DNA of 64,000 bases from Sphaerolaimus hirsutus (Eukaryota > Nematoda > Chromadorea > Monhysterida > Sphaerolaimidae): the NCBI GenBank assembly GCA_964036195.1, contig OZ038454.1, positions 1,426,001 through 1,490,000 on the forward strand, read 5' to 3'. The notes below the pieces were generated by a model. It searched no databases, was not told where the DNA came from, and worked only from the letters and a program-made list of their open reading frames with translations. Positions 31,401-46,400 of the stretch are shown one piece after another; within the stretch, counting starts at the first letter, position 1, and each line of letters starts with the position of its first letter. A program made the translations under genes and the position numbers.

Positions 31401-34400
31401 TTTCTCCACAGGCACTTGGTGGGCTTTGCGCGACTTGAATCCGGTAACCATGGCTGATATTCGGATGTCCACCTGAGGGGGCGGAGTTTAGGCATTGGGG
31501 GTGATTGGATGGTGATGTTTCTTTTTGCTTACATTTTGCGTTATATTGGTGCTCCATCCAATCACCACTCATCAGTAACGATGGCAAAAAAAAATTCGAA
31601 AATTCGAAAACATTTTCGAATTTTTTCGGAATTTTCGAATTTTTATTTCACCTGTGGAAAAAAACACTTAAAAATCGAATTTTTTTTTCAAAAAATTTGA
31701 AAATTCGAAAATTCAAAAATTCGAAAATTATTTTCGAATTTTTTTAAGGAATTCAAGGCCACACAAGTGTATAGAAAACGTGAACGACAAAAGCTGAGCT
31801 TTGTGATCCGGGAAATGCATAACACATTTCAAAAACAATTACTGTGTTATGTTAGAACAGGGTTTATACCATTTATGCACTTAAATAAGTCTATATAGTG
31901 GTGTGTTTTGTTGGCAACATAATAACCCCCCACGAAACCCCCCCCCCCCCTCAAAATTTCCACCCTGAGAAAATAAACCCCCTGGGGGTAATTCGCGGAA
32001 ATAAGGTAGCAGATTGACTGTATGGTAGCATTTTTTGTGGAGGGGCGGGCTGTAGCCACGGAGCACGTGGTTATAACTCGGGAACCGCTCAGCGAAAATT
32101 GCTCAAATTTGAATATGATATGGTTTGAGGTCAGGGCTAAAAGGTAAATCAGAGGTGACTCTATACGACCGCGCTGACTAGGGATAGCGTGTTTGAAAAA
32201 TGTATTTTTTCTTGATATTTTGGGTGTCACCTGATTTGACCTAAGAAATGAACTGAAAGGAACTCTCCACAGCTGTGTGATGATTTTTAAAGTTAAATGG
32301 CAAAAATCAGTTGAGAAATTAATGGCTGAGTGGTTGAGGTGCAGATTTTGCATTTTTCTGGCAATGCGCAAAAAGTTTGAAAAATTTACTTCTTTCAGAT
32401 CAATCTCAGGTCTGGGTATGGAGTATAGAGTATAGAGCATATAGTCGCTTCCAATTTACCTGTTATCCCTGACCTGAAACGATATCATATTCAAATCTGA
32501 GCAATTTTCGCCAAGCAGTCCCAAGTAATAACCACTTGCTCCATGGCTAACCGCCCCCTCCAGTGAAGTAATTGCTGCAGATTTGTGCATTTTGCATTTT
32601 TTATAGTTGTTTTCCTCTTCCCTGTGTTAAATCAAACTGGTCCACATAAGTTCCACCATTTGTGATGCTAAATTACTGTGAAAATAAGGTTAAAAACGTA
32701 AAAACTGTCTTAATTCTGTGTTAAAAGGTTTAAATTCAATGCTTTTTTCAAAAAAATTCGAAAACTAACCAAAAAAATTCGAAAACTGCCCAAAAAATTC
32801 GAAAATTGCTCAAAAAGATTCGAAAATTCGAAAATTCAACAATTAAATTCGAAATTCGAAAATTAATTTGGGGAAAAATTCGAAAATTCGAAAATTCAAT
32901 TTAGAAAAAAACACTTAAAAATTAAAATACTTTTTTCCGGCGGGTTTGCCATCGTTACTCATCAGACACACTAGTGAACGGGATGTAACGATGGCAAACC
33001 CTCCAAAAAAAAGTATTTAAATTTTTAAGTGTTTTTTCCCAAATGAATTTTCGAATTTTCGAATTTTTCCTGAAATTAATTTTCGAATTTTGAATTTAAT
33101 TTTCGAATTTTCGAATCTTTTTTGGCAATTTTCGAATTTTTTTGGCCATTTTTCAAATTTTTTCAAATAATTTTTGAATTTTTTTGGAAAAATATTGAAT
33201 CTAAAGCTTTAAACACAGAATTTTGACTGTTTTGGAAGTGGCTATACTCGGCAGACGTGCTAATCTACAAATAGATATGATTTATATCTTTGGCTGGCAG
33301 ACAGCCAACTGAAAACTTGTGAACTGATTCACAACTGCACTCCATTTCATCCTGACTCCGAACCAGTTCAGTCAGCCGTAAGTTCACTGCGGACTGCGGT
33401 TATGACGTCATGATGGAGTGTTACCACCAGAAAAATGTAGGGTGTAATTTCGCCCGAGTATAGCACACTGAGCGTACTCAGTGCATACAGTGCTAACTGC
33501 ACAAAATATGGGTACTTCTCAAACCAATACTCAAAACCACTCTTATACTCCAGCGACATTACACCTACAATGAAATCTACCATAACCCATCTGAATAAAA
33601 GAACAAACAAAAAAATTTTCATCATATTTATCAAAGCAATTTGATTAATATGATGAAAAAAATTTATGTTTGTTCTTTTATTCAGATGGGATATGGTAGG
33701 TTTCATTATAAAGTGTAATGTCGATGGAGTATATCTTTGATCACATCTCTTTTACTTATAAATATGTGCAGTCCCAGACACCTGTAAAATGCTCTGTGAA
33801 ATGTCAAATGTTATGCAAAGTGTCTAAAGTCATGGAAATGCTGTGGAAAATGGCAAATATGTTTGCTATTTTTCCAGGGCATTTTCATAACTTTTAACAC
33901 TTTGCATGACATTTCACATTTTACAGGGCAGTTTACATTTCAACGTTTTTGGGCTTTTTTCTGTTTTGTTTCGCTTTTTCATAAGCACCGCGTATCAATA
34001 TTCATTGCATTTAGTACGTTGAACTTAAGAGTGCCTTGAATTGCCTGAAAAATGCGAAAAGTATTTTCAAATTTTCGTATTTTTGAATTTTCGAATTTTT
34101 TGAAAAATAAATAGATTTTTAAGTGTTTTTTCTAGGGGTGAAATAAAAATTCGAAAATTCCGGAAAAATTCGAAAATTCGAAAATGTTTTCGAATTTTCG
34201 AATCTTTTTTTGCCATCGTTAACGGGATGGGAAAAGTGACATTTTTCTGATTCACTATATCTGTATAAATTTGAGTGTAAGCAACATTGAAGTCTCCCAG
34301 TTTTTTTTCGCATACGACGGGGTCCTTCTTCACATCTTATGGTTTGGTAAGGGTAAATATAACGTTTTCTCTTTTTAGTTATAAAAGACATCAGTTATCA

Positions 34401-37400
34401 AGGGTAAACAGTTTGAATCTGTCTCAGTTGATCGTTTTTGTCACGTAAATAGAATAAAAATTAGAAAATGTTTACCTAATTTTTGAATTATTCTTTGCTA
34501 TCGCTAAATAGATGTCATACGATATAATGTCATATAGAAGTCAAACGATGTATATGATTACTCTGCGGACTGCGTGCTATGCATTTTTCAAAATGCAACA
34601 CTCCATCATGACGTCATCATTTATAAAATCAAAAATTGTCCTAAAAAAGAAAAAATTATTTCAGGCACAAAATATGTTGAACTTGTTCAACCTTTTTATT
34701 TTAAAACACCTTTAAGTGAAAGTGTGTGAATACCGTATTTCCTCGAAATACCCCCCGGGGGGTGATTGTTTCAGAGTGAGAATTTTGAGGGGGGGGGGGG
34801 GGTTAAACGAGGGAGGGGGCATTTCGAGGGGGCGGGGGCTTATTATTTCGCCAGAACTTTTTGAAATTCCAGTACTAAATTGTCGTCTGTAACGTACGCA
34901 AACGTAGAAAAATGCAACAATAACCGCTATATATAAGAGTCTATTGACTTTTGTCTAAGTTTGTAACAATGTTCTAACGTATTTTAACAATTCATTGTTT
35001 TAACGTGTGTGTTGCATTGCCCGAATCACAAACCGCAGTTTTGTTATGTACGTTCTCTGTACACTCAATTTGGGGGGGGGGGGGGGTATTTCGAGACGGA
35101 GGGTATTTGGAGCGGGGGGGGGTGTATTTCGAGGAAATATGGTAGGTAAGTATGGCGTTGGTGCGCTGGCGTGTAAGACATAAGTATTTGCGGGTGCATA
35201 CTATGCTCTCCAAGAAGTATACACGATTCCAACCTTTGATCCAGCAATATTTATCACAGGTCTAACAATCAACGGTAGTTCCCTGGCCCTGGGCGGACGC
35301 ACTCTGAAACGCATCACTTCGAAGAAAGTTGCATCTGGCGGCATAAATCTGGAAAATATATTAAACTATTTATAGGATAAATCAAATGAAATTATTCGCA
35401 CCTGCGCGCTGTAAAAAGATATACCGTATTACCTCGAATTATCCCCCCCCTTGAATTGACCCCCCCCCCCTCGAATAAACCCCCCCTCAAAATGGGCGTG
35501 GGAAATAATAAACCCCCCCTCGAAATACCCCCCCCCCCTTCGGAATGATTTACGTCACGTACATAATAAATACGTCATGTATGCAATGTACATGATGTAT
35601 ATTACTGTTAATTTACATTGCAGCTACACATAGACCAGTTTGTGTAGCTATCTACGTTTTTATGTCCAAATATATCCTGTTTGGACACATTTTTTACCTG
35701 TTTTGGGTATGAAAATGCCTACTATTTACTACGGTCCTTACGAAAATTTCTGAGGAAATAATAAAACCCCCCCTCGAATAAACCCCCCCCCCTCGAATTA
35801 ACCCCCCCTCAAATTTTGCTGGCGAAATAATAAACCCCCATGGGGGTATTTCGAGGTAATACGGTATATTAATCCCTGAATCGAAATTTTTCAATTGAAT
35901 TTAACGCCCTTTAAACTGAATGTGTGGGACAGAGATTTTAAAAGAAAAATGGCAAACTTATGCTTAAATTGTATTTTTACTCACCCATTGAGTACAGAAA
36001 ACGTAAAGTAACATTTTTTATTTTTACTCATAAGTAAACGTGAGTAAAAAAATAAGACCAAGTAAATAAGCCACTTTCTCATTTAATGTCAAAACGTTTA
36101 CACTCAAAATCACTAATTTTCTTATTTTACTCGATTTTCGCCTCAAGTGTACGTAATGCTGTGATTACAGCTCGGGCATAAAATTGACAGGGCGTAAAAT
36201 TGAGTTTGGGCATAAAATCAATTATAGATGAATGGATAAAGATACGACATTGTTATTTCAGTCAATGAAAGCTTATATGCAGACATTTATTGTGTTCAAA
36301 GCTCATGAGTTTTTTTTAAATCGTACCGGGGGTTATGAATTTTAGCACAATTTTGTCAATTATGCGCTATAAGTTGCGTAAAATTAGGGTGTAAAATTAA
36401 CAAAATTTGCGACAAAATTCATAACTTCTGGTACAATTAAAATAAACTGATGAGCAATGGACGCAAGCAACATCTGCATGTGCGCTTTCTTTGACTGAAA
36501 TTACAACACCATATCTTAATCCATTCATCTGTAATTAATTTTACGCCTGTCAATTTTACGCCCGAGCTGTAATCGCAGCATAAAAGCGAGTACAGCCATT
36601 AATCTTTTTCGGAGGAAACGTAAATGTGTTTATCATATTTTACTGAATTACTCAAGCAAACACGGTATCCATAAATAACACTTGCAATCAAAAATCATAT
36701 GCAAATCATTTTTTACAGCATCAATCAAGAGCAAAAATAAGAATGCAAACTCTTCAATCATTCTTAAACTTCCTCAAAAAAACTATCGACCGCAATATGT
36801 ATCCAAAACTTGTTATCCAACCTTATCATCCTGTCTCTATTGAACAACTTCTTATCCACAATCTGGGGGCAGTCCCAAGCCCTGTAAAGTGTAAAGTAAA
36901 GTGTCAAATGTAAATTCAAATGCAAAGTAAAGTGTCAATTGTCATGCAAAGTTCAGTAATAAAATCGTTTCTTTTTTGTTTTGCTTGACAGTTTACTTTG
37001 CATTTGACTTTACATTTGACACTTTACTTTACACTTTACAGGGCTTGGGATTGCCACCTGGTGCAACTGGACTTCCTCGGATGTGCGTATCCACCTCTCA
37101 GTGTACATGGGCATGATGTCTTTGCGCCGGACCACTTCTGTCCCTTCGCGTCTGTGCATGTGTCGCATTTGTTTGGCATGTTTTTTTGTTTTTTTTAGAA
37201 TGCATTATTGAGTTTTTGAAAAAGTGATTAGGATTCAAACGGGATCACAGTCTAAATTCAGCTAAATTCAGATACTGGGGTTGTCCCTGAGTACAGAAAA
37301 CGTTGAGTAAATTTTTTTACTTTTACTCATGAGTAAACATGAGTAAACGTACTTTTTCCTGGAAAACGTAAAAGTGAGTATATTTTAGAATTGTCAAACC

Positions 37401-40400
37401 AATATTCACCCAGAATCTCTCATTTTCATCACTTTTTGCCTATTTTTAGAAATTTTGGTTGTTAATGTGCTTATATAAACATTGTTAGCTATCTTCCCCT
37501 ATTTTTAGCATATTTTCTCTCTTTTCCATTTGATGCCTTAAAAATCGATAAAAAAGACTATATAAAATACGTTTTCCATACTCGAGTACTTTCAAAAAGT
37601 ATATTAAACGCGAGTACCTACATTAACTTTTTTTGGAGGGAACACTAACATATTTACTCTGTACTCGAGTATACGTATTTTTCGAGTAAAAGTAGGTAAA
37701 CATGTTTGAACAACTATGGCACACTAGTGATGGAATAGCGCCATGGCACGTAAAAATCTTTTTGGCTCAGTGCCAAACATTTCATAATGTGTTTGTAGTG
37801 GAACGCATAAGGAATGATGGCACGCGTGTTCGTTGGGCTGTTTCGTTACTCATAATTGTATAGTGAAAAATCCATATTTTTATCGCCCTTCAAGCATAAA
37901 ACTACCTAAAGGCTAACAAAAACAAAAAAATAGTAAAACGCACCTCTTATCATTTATACCAATCTCCAGAATTGGCATTCCGGACAGAAAAGCCAGACAA
38001 AACAGTCGCACCCTAGCTTTTTGTCCACTCAAAGTCCCATTTGTGTCTACATGCGTCCAGTATTCATCCACTACATGCAGCTGTAAGTTGCGATTCTACA
38101 TTACTGGGTGGCTTAATTGATATGTGAATTTTTATTGATACTGGATACTGAGAAAATAATCTTAGGATTCATTTGATGTGGCTTTATGTATGATTTAGTT
38201 TGAGTGTTGTTTGATGGTACAGTTCTATACCAAAGTAAATGCTCAATTCAATATTCTACAAATGCATTATTCATGCATGCAACTATCACAAAGTAAGGAA
38301 AAGTATATTGCTGATGACAAATTTGTATGACATTTGTCATGACATTCGATACTTTATTGTACACTTTACAGGGCTTGGAAATTGCACCTAATCTCCAACC
38401 CCCAAATCACCTGCACTTCATCCTGCTTATAAACCCTGCACACTTCCCTGTGAGCTGCACATCCAAAAAGGCAGTCTTCCACACTGTGCACCAGGGACAT
38501 CATGTCTCCCAGCTGCAGTGAGCCAAACTTGAGCAGAACTGTCACTGTGGCTTGGTGCTCCAGGGGGAGGCCCACTTTTGTTAGTTCTCCTGGGGGGGGG
38601 GGTATTTGTGGGATTTGGTTTGATGCCAGAGCAAAAAAATGTCTTTGGGATGTGTGTGCTAGCGGGATGGATGGGTGTGACTGTGGAAGAGGGTTCTGTG
38701 AAGACACATGCTTCAATGCTTCATGAGATTTTATGTGCCCATATTCACATGCACAATAATGATTTGGCATGCTTTTCAAACTTTGTTTGGAATATCGGTG
38801 ATTCCAACATGCACCTGGCCCTGGATGCACATTGAAGTGTTTTCACACTGATGCCGCAAAATCAATCTTTGTCCATCAAAAAATGAAGCTTCACAGTAAG
38901 GTATCTTTGCCATGCATCACACAACACTCCCATTTTTGCAGAAAATAACATCATGATGTTTTTGTCAGGCTGAGTCAATGCATATGATACATGAACTGGT
39001 GCAGAAAAACATGATGCTCACCTTGCTTCAACTTGTGTGTTTGACCTGCCCTCACACCAAGCCTCTCCTTGTACTGTACATATTGCAGTTTTACAGTGTG
39101 TATCTTTCCAAAAACATCATACTGTTGCAATGCAACTGCTGACATGCTATAGGATGCCTGTGGAAAAGTGGTAAAACAAAAAAGGTAGACACTTATTTTC
39201 ACTTGGTAGTTTGAAATTGAAGAAAATTGATAATATGCATTTTATCACCAAATATGAGCGGTGTGTCCAATCTAAGTCAAAGTCATACCTGTGATGTTTG
39301 TAAAAATTTGTTTGATTGCACCAGAGTTGGAAAAACGTATTTACGTTTACCAGAAATACCCGGTTATTCGGGTATTTATACTTACGTTTACGTTTACGTT
39401 TTCCAAAAATACCATTACGTTTTGTTACGTTTTCCTGACCAAAATACCCGGGTACTAGCGAAAACGTAAAAAACTTATGATCGTTCACACGTGCAAATGA
39501 TCAAATGGGCCGCACCATCCGCAGCCAACAATATTCTAATGTTTTTGCATAAACTTCACATGTATACATACAAAAAAGCGATGTATGAAAAAAGTGACTG
39601 CACGCTTGCACTTACACATGGAATACTGGGTACATATTCATGAATGTGTTCAAATGCTGAACACAGAAACCTTTTTGTTTGTGGAGCCTTGTGTTTATAA
39701 ATTTTTGTGATGAATTCCAATGACGCCACTTGCAACATAACTGTGAGTAGCACACGTTTTGAAACTGGCAGGGCGAGTGCAAGCTCTGGTGCCAATCCCA
39801 GACTCTGTACGATGCCCTGAAAATGTAAAAGTTTATGCAAATGTCATAACTCATGTAAAATGCCCAGCAAAATGGCAAAGTTTTGCCACCTTCCAAGGCA
39901 TTTTGACTTAGACACTTTGCATGCCATTTGACATTTTACAAGGCATTTTACAGGGTCTGGGACTCACCCAGAATCACCAACGTAGTTGGATTTGGCGGCA
40001 CTTACAACATAAAGTGGTGCGGATGGAGCGATTGACCCATCTAAATGTGAAAATAATGATATTTTCCAAAGCACAATGGCAAATACCTACTGTGTGTAAA
40101 AATTTTATGTTTACGTTTTTTTTACGTATTCCTTGGTATTTTAAAAATACCTTACGTTTTAGTATTTATACTTTTGATTTGGAAAACGTATTTATGTTTA
40201 CATTTATGTTTTCCAAACTTACCAGTATTTGCACAACTCTGGATTGCACAGATGTAAATATAAATAAATAAAAACTTTATTTACAACAATTTTTCTCTCT
40301 CATTTTTACATCAATTGGATTGGATGCACATTTACTGTTACACATAAAAAATATACATAAAAAGTATCAAATTACCAGAATACCAAATACTCACTTGTAA

Positions 40401-43400
40401 AGGTAGCTCATAGAATGGTCTATCCTCAGATTTTGTATTGTAAAGATATAGGGTGTTATCCCTGAGTCTCACAAAACAGGGCTTCCAAAACCTTTCAGTC
40501 ATACTGATCACCTTTTTCTTAAATGGATGTCTATAAAATTATTGAATTTTGTTGTTGAAGTTTAAGAAGGATAAATGTGACTTTTTGAGTGTTTTTACCT
40601 GAGCATCAACTCCCATCCTTCAGCAGTGAACTTTTCAGGGAATGGCAAAAGAGGTTCACTTGTGTCTTGATCAAATAGTTCCTGGTCATCCTAGAAATTT
40701 TATATATACATATACAGAAACATATAATTACTCCAGTGACCTAATATTGGGGATGTGAACTGTGCATTTCAAATTGGCAGAATGCCAAACATGATTAATA
40801 CATGTTATGTGAGACTCTGAGAAAGTACAAGCAATTTTGTTGCTGTTAGAATATCAAACTATAAATGAGTCAAAAATAGACTAACTTTTATATGAAGAAA
40901 ATCATCAGCAAACTGGAACTCTGTTTGATCATCATCATCATTTTCTTCCTTGACTGATTTGTCTAAAATTTATTGAAAATTTTTAACCATAAATATACAG
41001 AATATAAAGTAGCAATGTTGAGAATGGGGAAAATAATTGTGAAGCAATGTTATTCATTGAGTGTTTTCATCTGATTCATTGTCAGAACTTATATCTTTCC
41101 ATACACTCATCTGGTTTTCAGACAATTTCCACTATTTTGGTACGAGTGTTACTATAAATTTGAAAAAAGTGCGAATGTTGGACACTTTTCGCCGCCGTTT
41201 TGGGTGAAAATTGGGTAGGTTGATCATTATAAATATTTGTTAACTTGACGGAATTTTCACTGTATAATTCTATGTAATGGACCACCCCAACGAAATGTGC
41301 ACGTCATCGTTGAGGCGCGCCGCTACAAAAACACATTACGAAATGTTGGCACCCAGCCAAATAAATATATTTGTTAAATAGATTGTTCCCTCATTAAGAT
41401 GTTTCGACTGGAAAAAAACAATCATGGACTCGAATGCAATCCGAATTCGAATTCAAATTCGAATTTTCGACAAGTAATCGTATTTACTCAAGTGCAACAA
41501 AATTGTATAGCGAAAAGTCCGTCATCTCGGACGGTAATATTTACTTCTTTTCGACAAAATTTCACCAATACTACAGGTACTACAGTTTGCTGCTTAATTC
41601 GCATTTTGGAACAGTGCCAAAACGACCGAGAAAGCTTCACAACTACAATATCATGAAGTCCACAGGTCTTCATGAGTAAACCTTTGGAAATACGCGAGTA
41701 GAAACAATATGGCAGTTGGATTGTGTGTTGGTTTTACATTTTTTATTGTTTCAATGTTTTAATTACCTAGTTTTTAGGGAGTGAGTTGTTTTTCATTATT
41801 TTTATATTCCCCTATCTATTTTCATCGTTATTATTTAGGTAGGTATACATACTATAGCTTTTATTGCTTAGAACTTTGCTAAGGAAAACTCTCGAAACGT
41901 AAAGGGGTCGCGGTCATTTATGCTAGTTTGAATTTTTTAAACTGAATTCGAATTTTCTGAACGAAATTTATCAAATCATTGAAAAACTTCTGGGCTGTGC
42001 AAAAACATATAAACTAGGCGGACATGAAGCGATACAACGTTTCTGTACTCAGTTATTCAAACTGGTGTCAGTTCCGCAAATTGAGAAATGCGCTGTAAAA
42101 TGGAAGCAAAATGTAAAACGTAAAATGCAAAAGCGACGTGAAATGCCAAGTGAATTGGCAAAATCGAAGTAAACAACAAATAAAATAGTAATTTCTCTTC
42201 ACTTTTGAAATTTTACTTCTCAAATCACTCCGTGGTTGCCATTTTATTTCTAAATTCATTTTTCTTTTGCCATTTCACTTCTCACTTCTCAATTTGCGGA
42301 ACTGGCCCCTGATTATCAACTTCAAGAAATCGTACAACACGTACAAGAAATCCTTTAGAACACTGTTTATCAAAATGTCGGCCGAGTTTATAAAAACGCC
42401 CAACCGACCATCTTTCTCTTCGCCTCTCTCTTTGTCATTTCCCGTTTCGTCACCCATCATAAAGTCCTCATTCCCATCATCAGTGTGTTCCGCTTGGGCG
42501 CGTGCTTGTTCGGCCCTGATCTCGGCGTCCCGTAGAAGTTGGTCGGCTGTTTTTACGGCGAATGGATCGTAGGCCTGTGTGAGTGGAAATTGTTGGAGTT
42601 TTTTGCTGGGTATTTTTTAGCAATCGCGGGAAAAAATGACGCGGTAAGTTTCAGTAAACTTATGCTTCCCAATCCTTCACAAAAAGTAGGGCTTGGGGTT
42701 GAGATCTCCAATCGGGGATATGGGGGATAACCCGCTCAATTTTGGCTGCATTCCCCTGAACCCACCAATCAGCTAGCTTTCTACTCATGTTGTAGAGTTT
42801 TTGTCAACTTTTACCCTTTAGGTTTGTACAAATATAGGATAATATGTACGAAAATTGCTAATTTTCATACATTTTAAGCCATAAGCCATTTTAATCCATT
42901 CATTCATTTTACATCTTCATACATTACATTTCATCCATTCGTAAACCCCCATCTTTACAAATGTAAATGGGATAGAAGCGACGCCAACTCGGGCCGGCTC
43001 GCTCAATAACTCAAATCTTGAAAAACTCAAATCTTCCAATAAATCACCGGGTCCGACCTATTACGCATGTAAACCCATCGCGCATGTAGAGCCATTATAG
43101 ACACATTTTACCCACATGGGTAGGAAAGGGTAGCGGGTAACCCCACCCCGTACTGCCTAGCTCTTTCCCAGAGGACATTTGTTTTGGCTCCTTCTCCTGA
43201 ACACCCCCCGCCCCACGCAAATTGCCTGGCTATCTGGAGCGCTTTTGAGCAAATTGTCATAACGTTCACCCAAAATCGCTAATTTTCATACTTCTTAAAA
43301 CTCGGCGGACATTATGGAAGTCAATGGTCTAAGGAATTTTTGTACGAGTGCGGTATAAACTAACGATAGGGTCATATGTGAATTTGGCCCACGTCCAAGT

Positions 43401-46400
43401 TGCTCTGCGTTTCAGACAAATGAGAGCGAAAAACGCAGGTTTGCATCACTGATTATCGCTGTAAATCGACCGGAAATGATCACAACTGGCGGCCCGTACA
43501 CTAGTTGACACATTTGCGATCATTTCCAGTCGCTTAATTGTATTCCACTTACGTAAGGAGAAACGCAAACGTAAATCCTGCGTCTTTCATCTCATTCGTA
43601 TAAAGGTAACCCGACGTGTGCCAAATTAACATACTGGATATCTATCACATTCGTCCTTTTTAGGAATTCTTTAGCACTGTTTGAGCGAGATATCTAGCTT
43701 TCCGACTGTGTATTTTTATATCCGTTATTAATCCATTTATTTTTGACATTTGAAAGTTCAATCGGTTTGAATAAACTGCGAATGGAACGAAATCCGTCCG
43801 TTCAAATTCGAATTTGAGACATATCTTACTCGTACATAAAAGAAGGAAAGCTGATTTGTTTCGTGTCTGCCGAGTTTATAGATTTTCACCTTAAAAATCA
43901 CTAGGTCGTGTGTTTTATTGTTTATTTTCGACATGTCTGACATATTTAAAAGCGTCGCATGCGCGATGGGTTTACATGCGTAATGGCACATGGCCTAAAG
44001 CACCTGTTCCAGCAGCAACGCATCTGTATTTAGCACAGCCATGGCTGCACTGTCTTTGTGACTGGGCTTGTTTCTTGTTGGTTTGAAAGCTTCATCAAAC
44101 GCTGAACTTTTCTCCCCCTGGCCACCTTTTGGGAGCTGTGAAAATCTGTTGAAAAAGTCTGAGTCACTGGTTTTGATTGAGGCACTGTCTGATTTTGGTT
44201 CTGATGCTGCCTCCTCAAAATCATCTTCATTGAACCTGTAAAAATGTCTTGTTTGTGTTCTTAATTGAATCATACTTGTTCAGGTTTGAAATATGTTTGA
44301 GACAATGTACACTGACATTTTTTTTGCTGTAAAATGTTAAACAATGCATTATGGTAATGGGGAGTATTGTATGATATATGTGATGTTTTTGGACTTAAAT
44401 TTTGTGGGTGAAAATGAAAATTTTGGCAGCACTTTTTTAGAATAATTCCTGATGCAAACAATGATGTCATTTTATGTTCGTGTCTCACATTGGTGGGCTG
44501 ATGCAATTGCAAAATGACTGTATTTTGCATCATGTTACTTTTAAGTGTTTGAAATTAAAGTGCAAAAGACATCAGTAGATCATACCCCATATTTGGGCTG
44601 TTTTGGATGGGGAAAGATGTAGGGGTTATGGTTATTTGTATGAAATACCTCATCTCCAACTTGTGGCATAGCTTCTGCACCCTTTCCAGAAAAATGATCT
44701 CATTTAACAATAGTATGCATAGTCGGCGGACCGCATGCCATGCATTTTTATGAAGGAAACACATCATCATGACGTATCATTAATAAATTTAAAATAATTC
44801 CAGCAAAAAAAGAAAAAACATTTCGGGAAAAAAACATTTCTCGTTTGTACGCGACTCTGCCTTTAAAAAAATATTTTTTTTTGTGAAAGTGCATACATAA
44901 GTGTTCAGCTCGCGCGTTATCGACCAGGACAAAAATAATTTTGGGTGCATACTTTGTAGTCCGCCAAGTATATCAGAAACCGGTTAGATTATAACTGCCT
45001 CTCAGTAGGTTAAAAGACTCCTGTAGAGCCCGTGCCATTATGCATCTAAACCGATTACCTATGCATCTAGGTCCATCATGCTCCTAATTCTACCCATTAT
45101 GCATCTACACCATTACTCACGAGTACCCACATACTCGCATACTTTTTGAAAGTACGCGAATTCAGAAAACGTATTTTAAGGGGACAGAAAATGTCATTTT
45201 GCCAGACAAAAAGTGACCAACATAGGACATTTTACTAAGAAATACTCATCAGGAGAGAAAAACACATCTTTGATGTATTTCAGGGTAAAAATTGCGAAAA
45301 TACCGATTTTTACATTATTTATGTGAGAAAAATACCTACTTTTACATTTTCTGTGAGAAAAATACCCATTTTTACATTTTCCCTGGAAAAATACTCTATT
45401 TTATGTTTTCTCAAAAAAAATGTATTTTACTCACCTTTTATGCAGTGTAAAAGTAAAAATGAAATACTTAAGGTTTTCTGTACTCAGGGGCGAGTAAAAC
45501 AAAAATACTTGATAAAACGTGCACTTAAAAAAGGTTCAGTACTTTTAACAACTCTGCTTAGATGCATAATTTGTCTAGATGCATAATGGGTAGAATTAAG
45601 TGCATGGTGGGCCTAGATGCATAATCGGTTTAGATGCATAATGAGTCCTACTCCTCCTGCATTCCTGCATTCTACTCAAGTGTCATAAATAAAAACAAAA
45701 TGTACCCCTTCCAATGACTGGTCATAACAGGTGGGTCTTCAGGTGGCAGCTTCTCATCATCCTTATTATTGTCATCATTTTGCTGCTCTTTCTCATTGTT
45801 TTCAGATTCTTTGGGTCTGAAAATTTTTTGAATTGAATATTAGATAAATACATAAATATTTGATACATACATAACTAATCCAGTACTTTGATAAAAAGGT
45901 TGCTAAATATGTCATTATGTAAAATTTTGTGCATTTGAAAAATGTTTTTTTTGTCGTATATTTCTTGTTGGTATACACCAAATGTTGGTTAGAAACTACT
46001 TGAGCATAGATACACTTTTGCAAAACACAGCTTTCCATATGTATAGGCCATTGCAAAGACAATACTGGTCGAATGGCGCCATTAACGGGCACCAAAGAGT
46101 GCCGCACCATGGCGTCATTTGCGCTTGGTGCCTCTTTCTGTGGCATTTTTCCATCAACAAAAAGCACCGTCACCCACCCTTCAGCACATTCTGCCTCATC
46201 ATTTCCATTCTGCCCTTGTTCAGTGTTAGTTTTTGTCTGCTGTTCCTCATAACTGGGCACACTGGCGTAATATTCTGCACTGGCGTCGTCCCATTTTGGA
46301 GCTTTGGTTCTGTGAATTTGAATTTGCATGTAATTTTGTGGTGGGTCAGAATTAGGTACAGATGGATTAGTGTTGGAATGTTGAAAAGTAGGTTTTGGAG

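Noticed and set aside
38385..38411. Stonin exon 23 donor at the family I tip (AG|GTGCAA at about 38388)
   Set aside because: It would put exon 24 out of frame; the upstream CAG|GTGATT donor joins exon 24 in phase and matches stonin without extra residues.
39990..40043. Possible extra stonin exon with GTGAGT donor
   Set aside because: The phase is incompatible with stonin exon 21, the direct 21/22 junction is conserved, and the segment lies within a hAT element.
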